37,969 bases of DNA from an uncultured Bacteroidota bacterium (GTDB taxonomy: Bacteria > Bacteroidota > Bacteroidia > Bacteroidales > GCA-2748055), in assembly GCA_937129385.1 (NCBI GenBank), contig CAKZNC010000094.1, forward strand, positions 1 through 37,969. Direction: 5' to 3'. The notes under the pieces were generated by a model. That model did no database searches. It had not been told where the DNA came from and was given only the letters and a program-made list of their open reading frames with translations. Every line of letters starts with the position of its first letter. The stretch's first letter is position 1. The position numbers were made by a program, and so were the translations under genes. This document shows, piece after piece, positions 34,090-37,969 of the stretch.

Positions 34090-35376
34090 ATGAAAATCAA
34101 GTACCTGAAATTAATCGGCTCCATCGCAATTACTTTCCTGCTTATTCTTGCCGGATGTGCTTCAAAAAACAACGGTGAATCCCAAAATGAAAAGGCCAGC
34201 TCATTTGTAAAACACACCATGTCGCCCGGACTTGTGATGGCGGGATACCAGGGATGGTTCAATGCTCCCGGCGACGGGGCTGATCGTGGCTGGTACCACT
34301 ACCAGAAGCGGGGTAGGTTCGAGCCGGGGTATTGCACGATCGACATGTGGCCCGATATGAGCGAGTATGAGAAACAATATGAAACATCTTTTCAATATGC
34401 CGACGGCACTGCAGCCAAACTATTCAGCTCTCACGATGAGAGTACCGTCAGGCTCCACTTCAAATGGATGGAGGAGTATGGACTCGATGGCGTCTTTATG
34501 CAGCGTTTTGTGGGCGAGGTGAAGCGTGAATCCGGAAGGAACCACTTCAACAAGGTGCTGAGATCGGCAAAACAGGCAGCCCTTGATCATGACCGGACCA
34601 TCGCTGTCATGTATGACATGTCGGGGATGCGTTCCGAGGATGCGGATGTACTGATCGAGGACTGGAAAAAGCTGAAAGAGGAGCATGGATTTACCAACCG
34701 CTCGGAATACCCGAACTACCTGTTCAATGAAGGCAAACCACTGGTTGCCATCTGGGGTGTTGGCTTCAATGACAACCGGAAGTACAACCTGGACGATGTC
34801 GAGAAGATCATCAATTTTCTCAAATCTGACGAAGGCGGTAATTGCTCCGTACTGCTGGGTGTCCCCACCTATTGGAGAGAACAGGGCAACGATTGCATCA
34901 AGGATGAGAAAATGCACGAGGTCATCAAAATGGCCGATGTGGTCCACCCCTGGTTCGTTGGACGATACAATGAAGCGCGTTATGACAGCTTTAAGTCATT
35001 GATCGGCAAAGACAAGGCGTGGTGCGATGCAAACGGACTCAAATATATCCCGGTGGCATTCCCGGGTTTCACCTGGAAAAATATGTATCCCGAAAGCAAC
35101 AGCTACATCGACAGGAACGAAGGAAAATTCTTCTGGAAGCAGCTGAGCGGCATCTCCTCTGAAGGTGCGGAGATGGTCTACGTATCCATGTTCGATGAGG
35201 TGGATGAGGGCACCGCCATTTTCAAAGTGGCAAAAAAGGTACCCGTGGGCGAAAGTACATTTGTCCCGCTGGATGAAGATATTCCCACCGATCATTTCCT
35301 CTGGCTCACAGGTCAGGCTGCTGCGATGATGAAAAAAGGTCAGCCACTGCCCGTTGAGAAACCGGAACAGAAATAA
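34090..35376 (+). CDS. GH99-like (GH71/GH99 group) glycoside hydrolase lipoprotein
   Basis: This 428-residue lipoprotein has a signal peptide with lipobox ILAGC (Cys23). The mature part begins PGLVMAGYQGWFNAPGDGA, an opening seen in GH71/GH99-like proteins of Bacteroidota. A barrel with a C-terminal strand VYVSMFDEVDEGTAIFK follows, where Glu370 and Glu373 take the place of the two Glu of the GH99 E-W-H-E motif, the pair used for the epoxide mechanism of endo-alpha-mannosidases. The substrate is unknown; GH99 members act on alpha-mannosides, GH71 members on alpha-1,3-glucan. It is followed 14 bases later by a phosphotriesterase-family gene, so the two probably form an operon. Confidence 0.78.
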   Translation: MKIKYLKLIGSIAITFLLILAGCASKNNGESQNEKASSFVKHTMSPGLVMAGYQGWFNAPGDGADRGWYHYQKRGRFEPGYCTIDMWPDMSEYEKQYETSFQYADGTAAKLFSSHDESTVRLHFKWMEEYGLDGVFMQRFVGEVKRESGRNHFNKVLRSAKQAALDHDRTIAVMYDMSGMRSEDADVLIEDWKKLKEEHGFTNRSEYPNYLFNEGKPLVAIWGVGFNDNRKYNLDDVEKIINFLKSDEGGNCSVLLGVPTYWREQGNDCIKDEKMHEVIKMADVVHPWFVGRYNEARYDSFKSLIGKDKAWCDANGLKYIPVAFPGFTWKNMYPESNSYIDRNEGKFFWKQLSGISSEGAEMVYVSMFDEVDEGTAIFKVAKKVPVGESTFVPLDEDIPTDHFLWLTGQAAAMMKKGQPLPVEKPEQK

Positions 35377-35390
35377 AAACATTTATACCA

Positions 35391-36455
35391 ATGCAAAAGT
35401 ATTATTTCATAGGAATCTTATCTGCCGCTGTTGTCTTGATCATGACCACCTCCTGCGGCAGAACGGAGAACGAACCAGAATTCAATCCTGCTGATTCAGG
35501 GGTGATCATAACTGTCAGCGGACCCATTGTACCGGATGACCTGGGAGTGACCCTGACCCATGAACACCTGCTCGTCGATTTCATCGGTGCTGATGAGACC
35601 GGGTACCACAGGTGGAACCGGGATTCAGTTGCAGCCACCCTGCTTCCCTACCTGGAGGCACTGGAAACACATGGTGTTGTAACGTTCATCGACCCAACAC
35701 CCGCCTACCTGGGCAGGGATCCGGAATTGCTGAAGATGCTCAGTGAGAAGAGCGGTCTGCACATCGTCACCAACACCGGGTACTATGGCGCCCGCAGCAA
35801 CCAGTTTATCCCGGGAGAGGCGATGGACATGTCTGCCGGCGAGCTTGCAGATGCCTGGATACAGGAGTTTGAAGCGGGGATCGAGGGCAGCGGGGTACAC
35901 CCCGGTTTTATCAAGATCGGCGTGGACAATGCTGAGACACTGTCGGCCTTCCATGATACCCTGATCACCGCCGCTGCACTTGCCAACAAATCCACCGGCC
36001 TGGTCATTGCCTCCCATACCGGTCCGGATGCCCCCGCATTTGCGCAGCTTGAAGTCCTTGATCGTATGGATGTCCCGCTCTCCTCATTTATCTGGGTCCA
36101 TGCTCAGTCAGGAACAGAACAGGGAAACATCGAAGCGGCAGAACGGGGCGCATGGATCTCCCTGGACGGGTTCAATGCAGCACGGGATGAAACCCCGGGG
36201 TCTAAATTCAGTTCTGCATGGTATGCAGAACGGATCTCGGCACTGAAGGAGGCAGGTTATCTTAACCGGGTTCTGCTCTCTCATGATGCAGGATGGTACC
36301 GTCCGGGAGAACCGGGAGGTGGAGAGATCCGGGGATATACCGGAATTTTCACCCACCTGTTACCGGAACTCGAAAGCCAGGGATTCACAGAAGCGGAGAT
36401 TACACAGCTACTTGAAAAAAACCCGGGCGATGCATTTGCGGTAAGGGCACACTGA
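35391..36455 (+). CDS. Phosphotriesterase-family (amidohydrolase) lipoprotein
   Basis: This 354-residue exported protein belongs to the phosphotriesterase/lactonase branch of the amidohydrolase superfamily. The binuclear metal site is complete: His57 and His59 in LTHEHLL, bridging Lys175 in GFIKIG, His209 in ASHTG, His237 in WVHAQ and Asp299 in LSHDAGWY. The signal sequence ends TTSC (Cys22), so it is probably a lipoprotein, which is unusual because many family members are cytoplasmic. The start is 14 bases after the GH99-like stop, suggesting cotranscription. A lactonase or ester-cleaving role on a sugar product fits the setting but is inference. It is convergent with the GH32 gene. Confidence 0.88.
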   Translation: MQKYYFIGILSAAVVLIMTTSCGRTENEPEFNPADSGVIITVSGPIVPDDLGVTLTHEHLLVDFIGADETGYHRWNRDSVAATLLPYLEALETHGVVTFIDPTPAYLGRDPELLKMLSEKSGLHIVTNTGYYGARSNQFIPGEAMDMSAGELADAWIQEFEAGIEGSGVHPGFIKIGVDNAETLSAFHDTLITAAALANKSTGLVIASHTGPDAPAFAQLEVLDRMDVPLSSFIWVHAQSGTEQGNIEAAERGAWISLDGFNAARDETPGSKFSSAWYAERISALKEAGYLNRVLLSHDAGWYRPGEPGGGEIRGYTGIFTHLLPELESQGFTEAEITQLLEKNPGDAFAVRAH

Positions 36456-36494
36456 TCCGGGGATTTATTTGAAAGGCAGCATGTCTTACTGATC

Positions 36495-37969
36495 TCAGTT
36501 GATGGTCCTGATGTTCCAGGCCTCAAGGGAGACAAGTCTGGCAGTTCCCCCCAGGGCCGTCAGCGCGACATGGTCCCCTTTCACGAATTGTTCCTGCAGC
36601 TGCCTGGTGATGCAATATTTTCCGCCGTTGACGAATACCTCGACGAACTTCTTGTCGACAAAGATCTGCAGATACAGCTTTTCCCCTGTTTTCCAGTCTT
36701 CCATGGGTACCATTACGCCATCCACATTCAGCTTGTCACCACTCCAGGCGATGGATAATCCGCCGTTCCCCTTTTCATCGGTAAGCAGAGAGATGCCGCA
36801 GAATGAGGCGGTATGCAGATCAAATGTCGCCTGGATCTCCAACTGGTCTCCCGATATCTTTTCCAGTACCTGTGTGGCAGTGGTCGGACCGTCAACCGGG
36901 ATCTCCCTCCCATTCAGCCGGGCATGATCCCTTCTGAGTTTTTTGAAAGATTCCACGGGCTGCTGGAACAGCACGTCATCTTCAGCATACAATATTCGCG
37001 GAATGGCGAAGCACCCGTTCCAGCGCGGATTGGAATTTTTGATGGGAGTATTGTTGTAATATGGCAGCCACTCCCGGTCCCAGCCTGGCATCCAGGCGAG
37101 CAGGAACAGATTCCCCTCATCATCCTGGATGGTCTCCTGGGCGTAGTAGTGGCCGCTGTAATCGACAATTCCCTCGGATTTGATGTGGAAAGTGAGTGTT
37201 TTTAGGTCCAGGTCACCCAGGAAATAGTTGACGCGATCGACCGGGGCATCGGTGGAGGCCATGAAGATCCATTGGTCTCCGAGCTTCCGCAGTTCCGGGA
37301 CCTCCAGGTTCCTGTACTTGTGTTTCGGGACGGTGAAAAGGATGCCGCGGTATGCCCATTCAGACAACTCTTTGTTCAACGCTTCGAAGATCGGAACCGA
37401 AACTTTGTCATCTTCAAACAGGTCGGCACATGCGATCAGGAAGGTCCTGCCCTCCGTGGTGAAGACGAAAGGGTCCCGCCAGAAATCATCAAACGGCGGC
37501 AAGCCCGGGTGGTCGAGGGTCAGCACCGGGTTTTTCCCTTTGTGGTTCCAGCGGGTCAATGAATCGTTGGTAAATTCCGCCCTCCAGAATTCCATGGGAC
37601 CTTTTCGGCTGTTGGAATGAAAAGCGAGTTTTTTCCCGTTTTCCGTGATGATGGTCGAACCGGACCCAATGGCATCCAGGCCAAGATCAAACGCCGGGGT
37701 GACACTGTTTGGCATATGCTCCCAGTGCAGCAGGTCCTTACTGCGGGCATGCGCCCAGTACCAGCCCCCGGGATGCCAGGCAAAGGGTTGGAGTCCGTAA
37801 AAAATGTGGTACCAACCATCCACGTAGATACCCCCGTTGGGATCCCCCATACATCCGGCTGGCGGGGTGAGATGGTAACCTGGTCTGAATGGATCCTCCT
37901 CCAGTTGCGGAGCAGAGACAATGATCGCACTGTCGATGTTTTTTTGGGTCAGTTTCCAGCTTTGCGCAT
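36495..37969 (-). CDS. GH32-family glycosidase, divergent active-site motifs, 5' end beyond window
   Basis: GH32 enzymes cleave beta-fructosides such as inulin, levan and sucrose. The frame ends at 36495 and stays open to the right edge, so an internal ATG at 37850 is not the start. The 39 codons before it encode FRPGYHLTPPAGCMGDPNGG, the typical GH32 entry. A five-bladed propeller plus a C-terminal beta-sandwich (about the last 160 residues) are readable. All three catalytic acids are kept: Asp in MGDPNG, Asp in FWRDPF and Glu in LEVPEL. The flanking residues differ: W-M-N-D-P is C-M-G-D-P, and the usual E-C-P is E-V-P. Whether a signal peptide exists lies outside the window. It is convergent with the phosphotriesterase-like gene. 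Confidence 0.88.
   Translation of the reverse strand, partial: AQSWKLTQKNIDSAIIVSAPQLEEDPFRPGYHLTPPAGCMGDPNGGIYVDGWYHIFYGLQPFAWHPGGWYWAHARSKDLLHWEHMPNSVTPAFDLGLDAIGSGSTIITENGKKLAFHSNSRKGPMEFWRAEFTNDSLTRWNHKGKNPVLTLDHPGLPPFDDFWRDPFVFTTEGRTFLIACADLFEDDKVSVPIFEALNKELSEWAYRGILFTVPKHKYRNLEVPELRKLGDQWIFMASTDAPVDRVNYFLGDLDLKTLTFHIKSEGIVDYSGHYYAQETIQDDEGNLFLLAWMPGWDREWLPYYNNTPIKNSNPRWNGCFAIPRILYAEDDVLFQQPVESFKKLRRDHARLNGREIPVDGPTTATQVLEKISGDQLEIQATFDLHTASFCGISLLTDEKGNGGLSIAWSGDKLNVDGVMVPMEDWKTGEKLYLQIFVDKKFVEVFVNGGKYCITRQLQEQFVKGDHVALTALGGTARLVSLEAWNIRTIN

Noticed and set aside
36495-37850. GH32 as a complete 451-residue protein starting at 37850
   Set aside because: The frame continues upstream without a stop to the window edge and encodes the conserved HLTPPAG part of the GH32 entry, so 37850 is an internal Met.

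Overview
The window looks like a chromosome segment of a Bacteroidota bacterium, probably a free-living polysaccharide degrader of the Bacteroidales/Marinilabiliales kind. Evidence for this is a type IX secretion C-terminal tail on a 1470-residue glycanase, an S46 dipeptidyl-peptidase, a DUF4837 lipoprotein, a Bacteroidetes-type LptE, GH97 and GH94 enzymes, and several TAnnTTTG (-7 type) promoter boxes directly upstream of genes. I found no rRNA, tRNA, CRISPR array, insertion sequence or phage gene.

Layout. 1-3.4 kb (minus strand): a cytoplasmic disaccharide module, a GPH-type sugar symporter followed by a GH94 phosphorylase that runs off the left edge. 3.5-5.6 kb: groS-groL with a clear terminator. 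5.7-8.9 kb: a minus-strand operon of a sigma-54 activator without a sensor domain, lptE, an acidic TPR-like protein and secG, also ended by a terminator. 9.0-9.8 kb: kdsB, divergent from that operon. 9.8-17.6 kb (minus): a large FtsX-type ABC permease, a SiaB-like kinase without its usual partner, rnhA, a DPP7-type S46 peptidase, and a glycosyltransferase translationally coupled to rnhB. 17.7-19.1 kb: a Wzx-like flippase divergent from the glycosyltransferase, then a 564-base gap that may hold the stub of a decayed glycosyltransferase gene. 19.7-24.7 kb: a small ribbon-helix-helix-like protein, a DUF4837 lipoprotein, tatA, and an M23 peptidase-dxr-rseP operon. A 142-base GA-rich repeat tract separates these from an SDR oxidoreductase and a GIY-YIG-like protein with an altered motif.

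26.3-38 kb is a carbohydrate-degradation locus: a modular GH81 endo-beta-1,3-glucanase, an alpha/beta-hydrolase esterase, a retaining-type GH97, a GH99-like lipoprotein directly followed by a phosphotriesterase-family lipoprotein, and, convergently, a divergent GH32 that runs off the right edge. No SusC/SusD pair, sensor or transporter lies within this locus in the window. The GH81 gene is preceded by a helically phased set of TGTACYC sites that looks like an operator.

Working model (inference): the exported GH81 enzyme cuts beta-1,3-glucan outside the cell, lipoprotein and periplasmic enzymes trim other glycans, and the GPH/GH94 pair at the far left imports and phosphorolyses disaccharides. 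The most unusual parts are the operator array, the GH99-like/phosphotriesterase pair, the GH32 with rewritten active-site motifs and the lone SiaB kinase.
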